From BOG-908 sp964244695 (lineage in GTDB: Bacteria; Pseudomonadota; Alphaproteobacteria; Acetobacterales; Acetobacteraceae): a stretch of DNA of 26,406 bases. A model generated the notes under the pieces. It had not been told where the DNA came from. It ran no database searches and saw only the letters and a list, made by a program, of their open reading frames with translations. Each line of letters opens with the position of its first letter. Positions within the stretch are counted from its first letter, which is position 1. Made by a program: the position numbers and the translations under genes. The stretch spans positions 1 through 26,406 of the forward strand of contig CAXTJZ010000025.1 in the NCBI GenBank assembly GCA_964244695.1. Direction: 5' to 3'. Shown one piece after another: positions 6,484 through 13,687 of the stretch.

Positions 6484-7743
6484 ATGGATGCGCATCAGCC
6501 CGCCACGACGCCGACGATGACGGAGCTGGGCCATGCCGCCCGCAAGGCGGCCCGCGTGCTCGGCCGCGCGACGGCCGCTCAACGGGACATGGCGCTGCGT
6601 TCGGCGGCGGAAGCCATACGCCGGCGCGCCGGTGACATAGGCGCTGCCAACGCTGCGGACCTGGCGGCCTGCCAGGCGGCTGCCGCGTTCAGGGACCGGC
6701 TGACGCTGACGCCGCCGCGCATAGAGGCGATGGCGGCCGGGCTGGAAGAGATCGCGGCCTTGCCGGACCCGCTGGCGCGTACGCTGGCCGAATGGACGCG
6801 GCCCAACGGGCTGCGCATACGCCGGGTGGCCGCACCCATCGGGGTGGTGGGGATGATCTATGAGAGCCGGCCGAATGTGGGCGCGGACGCGGCCGGCATC
6901 TGCCTGAAATCCGGCAACGCCGTCATCCTGCGCGGCGGTTCCGACAGCTTCGCAAGTGCCACCGCCATAAACGCGGCGATGGTGGAAGGGGTGACGCAAG
7001 CCGGCCTGCCTGCCGCCTGCGTGCAGATGGCGCCCGGCACGGACCGCGCGTTCGTGGCGGACATGCTGGCGGCCTCAGGCTGGATAGACCTGCTTATCCC
7101 GCGCGGCGGCCGCGGCCTGGTGACGCGCGTGCAGGCCGAGGCGCGCGTGCCGGTGCTGGCCCATGCGGACGGGCTTTGCCACACTTACGTGCATACGGCC
7201 GCCGATCCGGCGATGGCGCGCCGCGTGCTGGCGAACGCCAAGATGCGGCGCACCGGCATATGCGGCGCCACAGAAACCCTGCTGATCGACGCGGCTGTGG
7301 CACCTGACCTGCTGCCCGTGCTGATCGCGGACCTGGCCGCACTCGGCTGCGCGTTCCGGGCGGATGCGCGCGCGTGCGCCATCGTCGCGGACCTGCCGCG
7401 GGCCGCGGACGCGGATTTCGATACGGAGTGGCTGGACAGCGTGCTGGCGGTCGCCGTGGTGGACGGGTTGGCCGGCGCCATGGCCCACATAGAGCGCCAC
7501 GGTAGCGCGCATACCGACGCGATCGTTACCGAGGATGCGGAGGCGGCTGCTGCGTTCCTGGCTGGCGTGGACAGTGCGGTGACGATGTGGAACGCGTCCA
7601 CGCAGTTCTGCGACGGTGGCGAGTTTGGCTTTGGCGCGGAGATCGGAATCGCTACCGGGCGGATACATGCGCGCGGGCCTGTGGGGCCGGAGCAGCTTAC
7701 GTGTTTCCGGTATCAGGTTATTGGGGCGGGGCAGGTTAGGTGA
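6484..7743 (+). CDS. proA: Gamma-glutamyl phosphate reductase
   Basis: A 419-residue protein, close to the usual ProA length of about 417. It reduces gamma-glutamyl phosphate to glutamate semialdehyde with NADPH, the second step of proline synthesis, in the cytosol. Visible family signatures include VAAPIGVVGMIYESRPNV, the nucleotide-binding CLKSGNAVILRGGSDS, IPRGGRGLV, AHADGLCHTYV, and the catalytic cysteine in RRTGICGATETLL (Cys260). The C-terminal part has NASTQFCDGGEFGFGAEIGI and RGPVGPEQLT. The ATG at 6484 is preferred; an in-frame ATG at 6475 overlaps a likely -10 box. The kinase gene proB is not adjacent. The gene diverges from the YceI-family gene and its stop codon touches palindromic element copy 6. 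Confidence 0.96.
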   Translation: MDAHQPATTPTMTELGHAARKAARVLGRATAAQRDMALRSAAEAIRRRAGDIGAANAADLAACQAAAAFRDRLTLTPPRIEAMAAGLEEIAALPDPLARTLAEWTRPNGLRIRRVAAPIGVVGMIYESRPNVGADAAGICLKSGNAVILRGGSDSFASATAINAAMVEGVTQAGLPAACVQMAPGTDRAFVADMLAASGWIDLLIPRGGRGLVTRVQAEARVPVLAHADGLCHTYVHTAADPAMARRVLANAKMRRTGICGATETLLIDAAVAPDLLPVLIADLAALGCAFRADARACAIVADLPRAADADFDTEWLDSVLAVAVVDGLAGAMAHIERHGSAHTDAIVTEDAEAAAAFLAGVDSAVTMWNASTQFCDGGEFGFGAEIGIATGRIHARGPVGPEQLTCFRYQVIGAGQVR

Positions 7744-7863
7744 GGAAGGCCTTCTTTTTTGAAAAAAAGAAGCAAAAAACTTTTGACTCCGCTGTCGCGG
7801 ATCTTTCCGGCTAATTGCCGACAGGAAGCAAAAGTTCTTTTTTTCGGAAAAGAAGGCCTTGCC
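7744..7863. repeat. Intergenic palindromic element, copy 6
   Basis: Fills the gap between convergent proA and a small secreted-protein gene, touching both stop codons. Both arms are the CTTC/GAAG type; the left end lacks the usual GCAA after GGAA, and the right arm loop is altered (TTTTTTTCGGAAAA). The short core has CTGTCG/CGACAG. Confidence 0.85.
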
Positions 7864-8196
7864 TTACTTTATGCGCGTGAAATCTCCAAGCTGACAGATC
7901 GTGCGGAAACTGTTCAGACGTATCGTTGCTTGATTAGCACAGAGGTTTTCCGTCTCGAGGCTATCCTGGATGAATGTGTAACCGTCGGGCTCGTGCTTCA
8001 GGCCGAAGCAGCGCGCCAGCATGTTCACGCGATACTGCGCGTGATCGCGCATGTGATAGATGATGGTGTTGTCGTCGACTATCTGCGTCTCGCGTATGTT
8101 CGGCACAAAGAGGCACTGCGTCCTAGGGTCCTGCATGGGCGCAGCTTGGGCGAGAGCAGGCAGTAGTAGCAAAGGAAGAGCAAAACTCATACGCAT
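7864..8196 (-). CDS. Small secreted protein, DUF6491-like
   Basis: A 110-residue protein. The ATG at 8196 has GGAG 8 nt upstream, and the next residues form a clear signal peptide (MRMSFALPLLLLPALAQAA), so an earlier start is unlikely. The mature part of about 90 residues holds CLFVPNIRETQIVDDNTIIYHMR, YRVNMLARCFGL, DGYTFIQDS and CANQATIRLNSFRTICQLGDF, with four cysteines that could form two disulfides in the periplasm. The pattern resembles the DUF6491 group, which has no known function; the assignment is from memory of the motif. It lies downstream of uvrB on the same strand, separated by 119 bp holding a degraded palindromic element, so it probably has its own promoter. Confidence 0.75.
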   Translation of the reverse strand: MRMSFALPLLLLPALAQAAPMQDPRTQCLFVPNIRETQIVDDNTIIYHMRDHAQYRVNMLARCFGLKHEPDGYTFIQDSLETENLCANQATIRLNSFRTICQLGDFTRIK

Positions 8197-8256
8197 CACG
8201 AATTCTCCTGTTGATGTCAGACACGATGCCGGACCACGGGTTGCCGCCGATCCACG

Positions 8257-8309
8257 GCGGAGGAACAAAGAGTTGGGTTGTTCTTGCGAAAAAGAACTGT
8301 TTGCCTGCC
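8257..8309 (-). repeat. Degraded half copy of the palindromic element, copy 7
   Basis: Read on the reverse strand, this follows the uvrB stop by about 6 nt and matches one arm: GGCAGGCAAACAGTTC, a shortened hairpin GTTCTTTTTCGCAAGAAC, then CCAACTCTTTGTTCC in place of CAAAAAACTTTTGCTCC. The stem is the GTTC/GAAC type, still paired despite loop changes. No second arm or core is recognisable, so this is a relic or a one-armed form. Confidence 0.65.
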
Positions 8310-8315
8310 GTACTT

Positions 8316-10505
8316 TCAAGCCCGAGCCCTCTTGGGCCCGCGCCCACGCCGCAGCTTGGAAGGGTCGTAACCGCCACCACCGGGCCCGAGCGGCTCGGGC
8401 GTCCTGTCACGCTTAGGCTTGAAGCTGCTGGCGGCCGGGGGCGGCGGCAGGCCCAGTTCCAGTGCTTCCAGCCGCTTGATCTCGTCACGCAGCCGGCCGG
8501 CCTCTTCGAATTCCAGGTCGGCCGCGGCCGACCGCATGCGCTTCTCCAGCTCGGCGATGGAGGATTTCAGGTCGCGGCCGACCATGTCGGTGACGCTGCT
8601 GTCCTTGATCGGCGCGACAGTCACGTAATCCTGCTCGAAGACGGAACTGAGCGCCTCGCCGATATGGCTGCGGACCGATTGCGGCGTGATGCCGTTCGCG
8701 GCGTTCCAGGCGGATTGCTTGGTGCGGCGGCGTTCGGTCTCCTCGATCGCGTAGCGCAGGCTGACCGTCATCACGTCGGCATACAGGATCACGCGGCCGT
8801 CCACGTTCCGGGCGGCGCGGCCGATGGTCTGCACCAGCGACGTCTTGGAGCGCAGGAAACCTTCCTTGTCGGCGTCCAGGATGGCGACCAGCGCGCATTC
8901 GGGGATGTCCAGGCCCTCACGCAGCAGGTTGATGCCGACGAGGACATCGTACACCCCAAGCCGCAGGTCGCGAATGATCTCGATGCGCTCGAGCGTGTCC
9001 ACATCCGAGTGCAAGTAGCGCACCTTCACGCCGTGCTCGGTGAGGTACTCGGTGAGATCCTCGGACATGCGCTTGGTCAGCGTGGTGACCAGCACGCGGG
9101 CACCGCGCTGCACGGTGAGGCGGATCTCGGCCAGCAAGTCATCGACCTGGTGTTCCACCGGGCGTATCTCGCACACCGGGTCGATCAGGCCGGTGGGGCG
9201 TATCACCTGCTCGGCGAACGTGCCGCCGGTGCGTTCCATCTCCCACGGGCCGGGCGTGGCGCTGACGAACACCGTCTGCGGGCGGAAGCTTTCCCATTCG
9301 GCGAATTTCAGCGGACGGTTGTCGATGCAGGAGGGCAGGCGGAAGCCGAACTCGGACAGGGTGAACTTGCGCGCGTGGTCGCCGCGCTCCATGCCGCCGA
9401 TCTGCGGCACGGTCACGTGGCTTTCGTCGACGATCAGCAGCGCGTTTTCCGGCAGGTATTCGAACAGCGTCGGCGGCGGCTCGCCCGGTTTGCGGCCGGA
9501 CAAATAGCGTGAATAGTTCTCGATGCTTTTGCAGGAGCCGGTGGTCTCCATCATCTCCAGGTCGAACGTGCAGCGCTGCTGCAGGCGCTCGGCTTCCAGC
9601 AGGCGGCCGTTGGTCACCAGCTCGTCCAGCCGGCCCTTCAGCTCCTCCTTTATCTGGATGATCGCCTGGTTCAGGGTGGGGCGCGGCGTCACGTAGTGGC
9701 TGTTGGCGTAGATGGCGATCTCGTTGAGCGTGCCTGTGCGCTCGCCGGTGAGCGGGTCGAACTCTTCCAGCCGTTCTATCTCGTCGCCGAACAGGATCAC
9801 GCGCCAGGCGCGGTCCTCGAACTGCGCGGGGTGCACGTCGACGTTCTCGCCGCGCAGCCGGAAGGTGCCGCGCTGGAACGCCGCATCGTTGCGGCGGTAT
9901 TGCAGCTCCACCAGCGCTTTCGCCAGCGTGTCGCGGTCTATCTTGCCGCCCACCTGCAGCTTCACCACCATGCGCGAATACGTCTCGACCGAGCCGATAC
10001 CGTAGATGCAGGAGACAGACGCCACGATGATCACATCGTTGCGTTCCAGCAACGCCTGCGTGGCGGCGTGGCGCATGCGATCGATCTGTTCGTTTATCTG
10101 GCTGTCTTTTTCGATATACGTGTCGGTGCGCGGCACGTACGCTTCCGGCTGGTAGTAGTCGTAATAGCTGACGAAATACTCCACCGCGTTGTCCGGAAAG
10201 AAGGATTTCATTTCGGCATACAACTGCGCGGCGAGAGTCTTGTTCGGCGCCAGCACGAGGGCCGGGCGCTGCACCGCCTCGATCACCTTGGCCATGGTGA
10301 ACGTCTTGCCGCTGCCGGTGACGCCCAGCAGCACCTGGTCTTTCTCGACCGCCGTCAGCCCGGCTACAAGCTCGCGGATTGCCGCCGGCTGGTCGCCGGC
10401 TGGCTCGTAATCCGACTGCACGCGGAAGCGGTTGGTGGCCGCCTTGGCCGGCTGGCGCTGCGGGATGAAGGCGACGGGCGCCGGGCGGGCCATGGTCTGG
10501 GACAT
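8316..10505 (-). CDS. uvrB: Excinuclease ABC subunit B
   Basis: A 729-residue helicase-like protein of nucleotide excision repair. With UvrA it loads at DNA lesions, then hands them to UvrC for incision. Walker A GVTGSGKT lies at residues 61-68. The damage-binding beta-hairpin motif YYDYYQPEAYVP follows, then the DESHVTVPQ Walker B region, the C-terminal helicase motifs (SDVDTLERIEIIRDLRLG, INLLREGLDIPE, QTIGRAARN) and a UVR domain near the C-terminus (LEKRMRSAAADLEFEEAGRLRDEIKRLE region). All key motifs are present. The start at 10505 (MSQTMARP) is preferred; the next Met at 10493 is possible, and a TTG at 10538 would fall in the palindromic element. Only about 25 bp separate this start from element copy 8, so the promoter must be inside or beyond the element. 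No LexA-type site was recognised. Confidence 0.97.
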   Translation of the reverse strand: MSQTMARPAPVAFIPQRQPAKAATNRFRVQSDYEPAGDQPAAIRELVAGLTAVEKDQVLLGVTGSGKTFTMAKVIEAVQRPALVLAPNKTLAAQLYAEMKSFFPDNAVEYFVSYYDYYQPEAYVPRTDTYIEKDSQINEQIDRMRHAATQALLERNDVIIVASVSCIYGIGSVETYSRMVVKLQVGGKIDRDTLAKALVELQYRRNDAAFQRGTFRLRGENVDVHPAQFEDRAWRVILFGDEIERLEEFDPLTGERTGTLNEIAIYANSHYVTPRPTLNQAIIQIKEELKGRLDELVTNGRLLEAERLQQRCTFDLEMMETTGSCKSIENYSRYLSGRKPGEPPPTLFEYLPENALLIVDESHVTVPQIGGMERGDHARKFTLSEFGFRLPSCIDNRPLKFAEWESFRPQTVFVSATPGPWEMERTGGTFAEQVIRPTGLIDPVCEIRPVEHQVDDLLAEIRLTVQRGARVLVTTLTKRMSEDLTEYLTEHGVKVRYLHSDVDTLERIEIIRDLRLGVYDVLVGINLLREGLDIPECALVAILDADKEGFLRSKTSLVQTIGRAARNVDGRVILYADVMTVSLRYAIEETERRRTKQSAWNAANGITPQSVRSHIGEALSSVFEQDYVTVAPIKDSSVTDMVGRDLKSSIAELEKRMRSAAADLEFEEAGRLRDEIKRLEALELGLPPPPAASSFKPKRDRTPEPLGPGGGGYDPSKLRRGRGPKRARA

Positions 10506-10530
10506 GGTGGAACAGATGGGAACCAAGGAA

Positions 10531-10668
10531 GGAAGCAAGCAGTCCTTTTTTGAAAAAAAGGACCGAAAAACTTTTGCTCCGCTGTCGCGCGCCTATCGGA
10601 CAGGTCCGCGACAGCGGAGTAAAAGTTTTTTGCTTCTTTTTTTCAAAAAAGAAGGCCTTGCTCTCTTC
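10531..10668. repeat. Intergenic palindromic element, copy 8
   Basis: The most regular copy. The core stem CTCCGCTGTCGCG (10577-10589) pairs with CGCGACAGCGGAG (10607-10619) and continues, with one G-T wobble, into the AAAAACTTTT/AAAAGTTTTT flanks for about 28 bp around a 17-nt loop. The left arm hairpin is GTCC/GGAC, the right arm CTTC/GAAG. It lies between the stop of the TPR gene (touching it) and the start of uvrB, both on the reverse strand. Confidence 0.9.
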
Positions 10669-12051
10669 TCAGGACATCCGCCCCGCCAACGCCCGCGCCA
10701 CCTCGGCCACCACAGGTGCCCATTCCGTAGGCTTGCCCTGACGGAACAGGCGCAGCGTCGGATACCAGGGGCTGTCCGTGCGCCCCAGCAGCCAGCGCCA
10801 GTCCGCCGGCTCCGGCACCAGCACCCACGCCTCCACGCCCAGCGCGCCGGCGAGGTGCACCACAGCGGTATCCACCGCGATTACCAGGTCCAGGTTCTTC
10901 ATCACCGCGCCGGTCTCGGCGAAATCGGCCAGTTCGGGCGCAAGGTCGATAAAATGCGGGTTGGCGGCGGCCGTGGCGCGGTCCTCTTCGGGGAACGGCT
11001 TCTGCAGGCCGAAGAAATCCACGCCAGGCACGGCCAGGATAGGCGCCAGGGTGGCCAAGCGTATGGAGCGGCGCAGGTTGTTGGGGTGCGTTGGCCGGCC
11101 GGACCAGGCCAGGCCCACCCGCAGGCGCCGCTGCGGCCGGAGTTGCGTCAGGCGCTGGCCCCAGAAAGCCACGCGGTTCTCGTTCAGGCTCAGATAGGGG
11201 ATAGGGGCGGGAATGTTGGACAGCTCGGTGCCGAAGATCTGCGGCAGGCTGGAGAGCAGCACGTAGGCGTCGTGCGGCGGCGCGTCCGCCCATTTGGCGA
11301 AGCAGATGTCGATATCCGGATGGTGGCCGAGCAGGGCGGTGACTTCCGGGCCCCAGCCCACGGCCAGCTTCGGCACACGCTGCTTCACCCAGGGGATGTA
11401 GCGGGCGAATTGTATCATGTCGCCAAAGCCTTGATCGGCCACCAGGACCAGGGTGCCGCCAGGCAGCGCCATGCCGTTCCATTGGGCCGCCGTCATCTTC
11501 GGCAGGGTGCCGCGCGCCTGGTCCAGCTTGTTGCGCCAGGCATATTCCATCCAGCCTGGGCTGTATTCCCCCAGGGAGAGGAGAAGCTCGCCCAGGCCCA
11601 TATGGGCGGCGGGGTGCTCGGGCTCACGGCCCATCGCCTCGCGGTAGCGGAGCGAGGCGAGGTCGCGCTCGCCGCGCGTCAGGTGGGTGAGAGCCAGCTC
11701 GACGCGGTGGGCCGCCGTGTCGGGGCTGGTGCGGATGGCGTCCAGGCCGGCGGCGAGCGCCTCGTCCAGCATGTTCTTGCCGCGGTAGAGCGCGCACAGG
11801 TTCAGGTGCCAGTTGCCAACGTTCGGCTGTTTGGCGACGGCGGATTTCAGCAGCTCGATCGCCTCGTCCGCGCGGCCTTCCTGGCCGAGTATGCCGCCCA
11901 GCAGGCCGAGCGCACCCGGCAGCTCCGGCGTAGCGGCCAGCAGGTCCCGGCAGATGCCTATCGCCTCGTTGATGCGCCGGAGTTTGGCCGCGTTCAGGGC
12001 GCGTGCCAGCGCCTGGTCGGCGGTCTCTTTCTGCGCGGCAGTGTCCGACAT
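10669..12051 (-). CDS. TPR protein with a glycosyltransferase family 9-like domain
   Basis: A 460-residue protein. Residues about 5-175 are helical repeats typical of TPRs (for example ALGLLGGILGQEGRADEAIELLKSA and AHMGLGELLLSLGEYSPGWMEYAWR). Residues about 195-455 resemble the GT-B fold of heptosyltransferase-like (family 9) enzymes: LVLVADQGFGDMIQFARYIP, LRVGLAWSGRPTHPNNLRRSI, and MKNLDLVIAVDTAVVHLAGALG with WRWLLGRTDSPWYPTLRLFRQ. The family is thought to transfer sugars to proteins or polysaccharides; no acceptor can be named. The ATG at 12051 gives a clean start (MSDTAAQKETADQALARAL). It is the first gene of a reverse-strand pair with uvrB, separated by element copy 8, so the two are probably not one simple operon. 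Confidence 0.82.
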   Translation of the reverse strand: MSDTAAQKETADQALARALNAAKLRRINEAIGICRDLLAATPELPGALGLLGGILGQEGRADEAIELLKSAVAKQPNVGNWHLNLCALYRGKNMLDEALAAGLDAIRTSPDTAAHRVELALTHLTRGERDLASLRYREAMGREPEHPAAHMGLGELLLSLGEYSPGWMEYAWRNKLDQARGTLPKMTAAQWNGMALPGGTLVLVADQGFGDMIQFARYIPWVKQRVPKLAVGWGPEVTALLGHHPDIDICFAKWADAPPHDAYVLLSSLPQIFGTELSNIPAPIPYLSLNENRVAFWGQRLTQLRPQRRLRVGLAWSGRPTHPNNLRRSIRLATLAPILAVPGVDFFGLQKPFPEEDRATAAANPHFIDLAPELADFAETGAVMKNLDLVIAVDTAVVHLAGALGVEAWVLVPEPADWRWLLGRTDSPWYPTLRLFRQGKPTEWAPVVAEVARALAGRMS

Positions 12052-12124
12052 GCAAGGCGTTCCAATACGTTATCGCAGCGTTTTACCCAAGATGCGTCCG
12101 GCGTGCCAGCTTTGGGGGGGTGCA

Positions 12125-12281
12125 GAAAGCAAGCGGTCCTTTTTTGAAAAAAAGGACCAAAAAACTTTTACTACCCCGCATCTGCAGCAGCTGGGTGCCT
12201 CCTGATGAAACCGAAGCGTCGCAACGGCGAAGGAGCAGAAGTTTTTTGCTTCTTTTTTTCAAAAAAGAAGGCCTTTCTTCC
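12125..12281. repeat. Intergenic palindromic element, copy 9, in a divergent gap
   Basis: Full copy with a GTCC/GGAC left arm and CTTC/GAAG right arm. The long core aligns with that of copy 3 (CCCCGCAT, GCAGCAGC, ACCGAAGCG). Unlike most copies it lies between divergent starts (TPR gene at 12051 and TauE-like gene at 12307), so it ends no visible gene. Confidence 0.85.
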
Positions 12282-12306
12282 TCTCTTTCCTTCAGGGCCT
12301 TAGCCT

Positions 12307-13062
12307 TTGCATAATCTGCCACTCTACGCCTTGCTGGTCGTAGCCGCCTTGATCGCAGGCGCGCAGAACGCGCTGGCGGGCGGCGGCTCCTTCATTACCT
12401 TTCCGGCGCTGCTGCTATTCGGCATGGGTGCACGTGCGGCCAACATCACCTCGACGGTGGCGCTGTTCCCAGGCCAGCTCGCCACGGGGTGGACCGGGCG
12501 CTCGCACGTCTCCGGTGCGGAAGGGCTTGGCTTCCGCATGCTCGTCATTCTGAGCCTGATCGGCGGCGCTTTCGGCGCGGTTCTGCTTCTGGAGACGCCG
12601 GAGAGCTTCTTCGAGCGCCTGGTGCCGTTCCTGGTGCTGTTCGCCACAGCGGTGTTCGCCTGGGGCAGTTTCTTCCGGCGGGAGACAGGAGGCGGCGCGC
12701 ATCTGCCGCCGCTGTGGGCAGGCGTGGCGCAGTTCTGTATCGCCATCTATGGCGGATATTTCGGCGGCGGCATCGGCATGCTCATGCTGGCGGCGCTGAC
12801 TCTGGCGGGCCTGGCGGTGCGCCGCGCGGGGGCCACGAAGAACGTGCTCGCGGGAGTCATGAACGCGTCTGCCGTGCTGATTTTCGCGTTTTCCTCCGAC
12901 GTGCATTGGCGCGCTGCGCTGGCGGTGGGGGTGGGCGCGCTGGTCGGCGGGCAGTTCGGCGCCTGGATGATGCTGCGGGTGGATGAGCGCAAGCTACGCA
13001 TGGGGGTGGTTGGTATCGGGGTGGTGCTGACGGTGGCGATGTTTGCCCGGGCTTATAGGTGA
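12307..13062 (+). CDS. TauE/SafE-family membrane permease
   Basis: A 251-residue integral membrane protein of the TauE/SafE (sulfite exporter-like, DUF81) family. Two diagnostic repeats are visible: the N-terminal half GAQNALAGGGSFITFPALL, followed by ANITSTVALFPGQ, and the second half GGYFGGGIGMLMLAAL with ATKNVLAGVMNASAVLIF. Seven or eight hydrophobic segments span the length. Members move small organic or sulfur-containing anions; the substrate is not determinable here. An in-frame TAG at 12301-12303 forces the start to TTG 12307 or later; TTG 12307 keeps the first membrane segment whole. No strong ribosome-binding site precedes it; AGGG lies about 10 nt upstream. The start lies 26 bp after element copy 9. 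It converges on a Gly/Tyr-rich protein gene. Confidence 0.85.
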   Translation: MHNLPLYALLVVAALIAGAQNALAGGGSFITFPALLLFGMGARAANITSTVALFPGQLATGWTGRSHVSGAEGLGFRMLVILSLIGGAFGAVLLLETPESFFERLVPFLVLFATAVFAWGSFFRRETGGGAHLPPLWAGVAQFCIAIYGGYFGGGIGMLMLAALTLAGLAVRRAGATKNVLAGVMNASAVLIFAFSSDVHWRAALAVGVGALVGGQFGAWMMLRVDERKLRMGVVGIGVVLTVAMFARAYR

Positions 13063-13063
13063 C

Positions 13064-13136
13064 GAAGAAAGAAGCAGAACACTCTTGCTCCCTGTCGGCG
13101 GCCTGTTCGCCGGCAGCCGACAGGGAGTTGGCGCTT
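13064..13136. repeat. Partly decayed palindromic element, copy 10, with intact core hairpin
   Basis: It fills the gap between two convergent stop codons. The core stem CTCCCTGTCGGC (13088-13099) pairs perfectly with GCCGACAGGGAG (13116-13127), with an inner GGC/GCC pair. The left flank (GAAGAAAGAAGCAGAACACTCTTG) is a worn arm without its hairpin, and the right arm is absent. Surviving as a bare GC-rich stem between convergent genes, it can still act as a bidirectional terminator, though the T-tract is poor. Confidence 0.75.
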
Positions 13137-13580
13137 CTACCTGCACGTCACGTGGGCGATATGGTGATTGACGTGGTGATGGTACACCGGCGCCGCATAG
13201 GGCTGCACATAGGCAGGTGCGCTATAGGCGACTACGGGAGCGGCATAATAGGCCGGGTAGCCGTAGCTGTAACCGTAACCGGCGCCATAGCCGTAGCCCA
13301 CGGAATACCCTGGGTAGCCGCGCCAGCCATAGCCGTAGCCCCAACCAGGACGGGCGAAGCCAACGCCGTAGCCGCCGCGCCAGCCGCCCCAGCCACCGCG
13401 GAAGCCGAAGCCGGCATGTAATCCACCCACCCAGCCGCCACCGTGGTAGCCGCCACCGTGAAAGCCGCCGTGATATCCGCCGCCCCAGGCGGCCTCGGCC
13501 GGCGCTGCCGGAATAGCGGCAAACCCAAGCGCGAGGGCGCCTGCGGCCAGGCCTGTCTTCAAAGCATTACGGCAAAGCAT
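13137..13580 (-). CDS. Gly/Tyr/His-rich secreted protein
   Basis: A 147-residue protein. The ATG at 13580 has GGAGG 7 nt upstream, fixing the start. Residues 1-31 form a signal peptide (MLCRNALKTG..., ending in APAEAA). The mature protein is low-complexity: a GGYHGG/GGWRGG block, then GYGYGW- and GYSYGYPAYY-type repeats, a YAAPVV/PAYVQPYAAP stretch, and a histidine-rich tail (YHHHVNHHIAH) that could bind metal. No enzymatic domain is seen. Such proteins are common small exported proteins of alphaproteobacteria of unknown role; a cell-surface or periplasmic role is inferred. Its stop abuts the decayed element copy 10. Confidence 0.8.
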   Translation of the reverse strand: MLCRNALKTGLAAGALALGFAAIPAAPAEAAWGGGYHGGFHGGGYHGGGWVGGLHAGFGFRGGWGGWRGGYGVGFARPGWGYGYGWRGYPGYSVGYGYGAGYGYSYGYPAYYAAPVVAYSAPAYVQPYAAPVYHHHVNHHIAHVTCR

Positions 13581-13687
13581 GATTGATCCTCCGGTATGGG
13601 ACCTATCTGCGCCTGCTCCGTAATTGCCGAAGCGACGAAGTGTCACGGAAGATCACAGGCAACCGGCCTAGAAAGGGACTGTCCGAT

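Noticed and set aside
8211..9512. Forward open frame of 433 codons over uvrB
   Set aside because: Antisense to the C-terminal helicase and UVR regions of uvrB; no recognisable domain.
10432..12147. Long forward open frame (571 codons)
   Set aside because: Antisense to uvrB start and the TPR gene, crosses two repeat elements; shadow of high-GC coding DNA.
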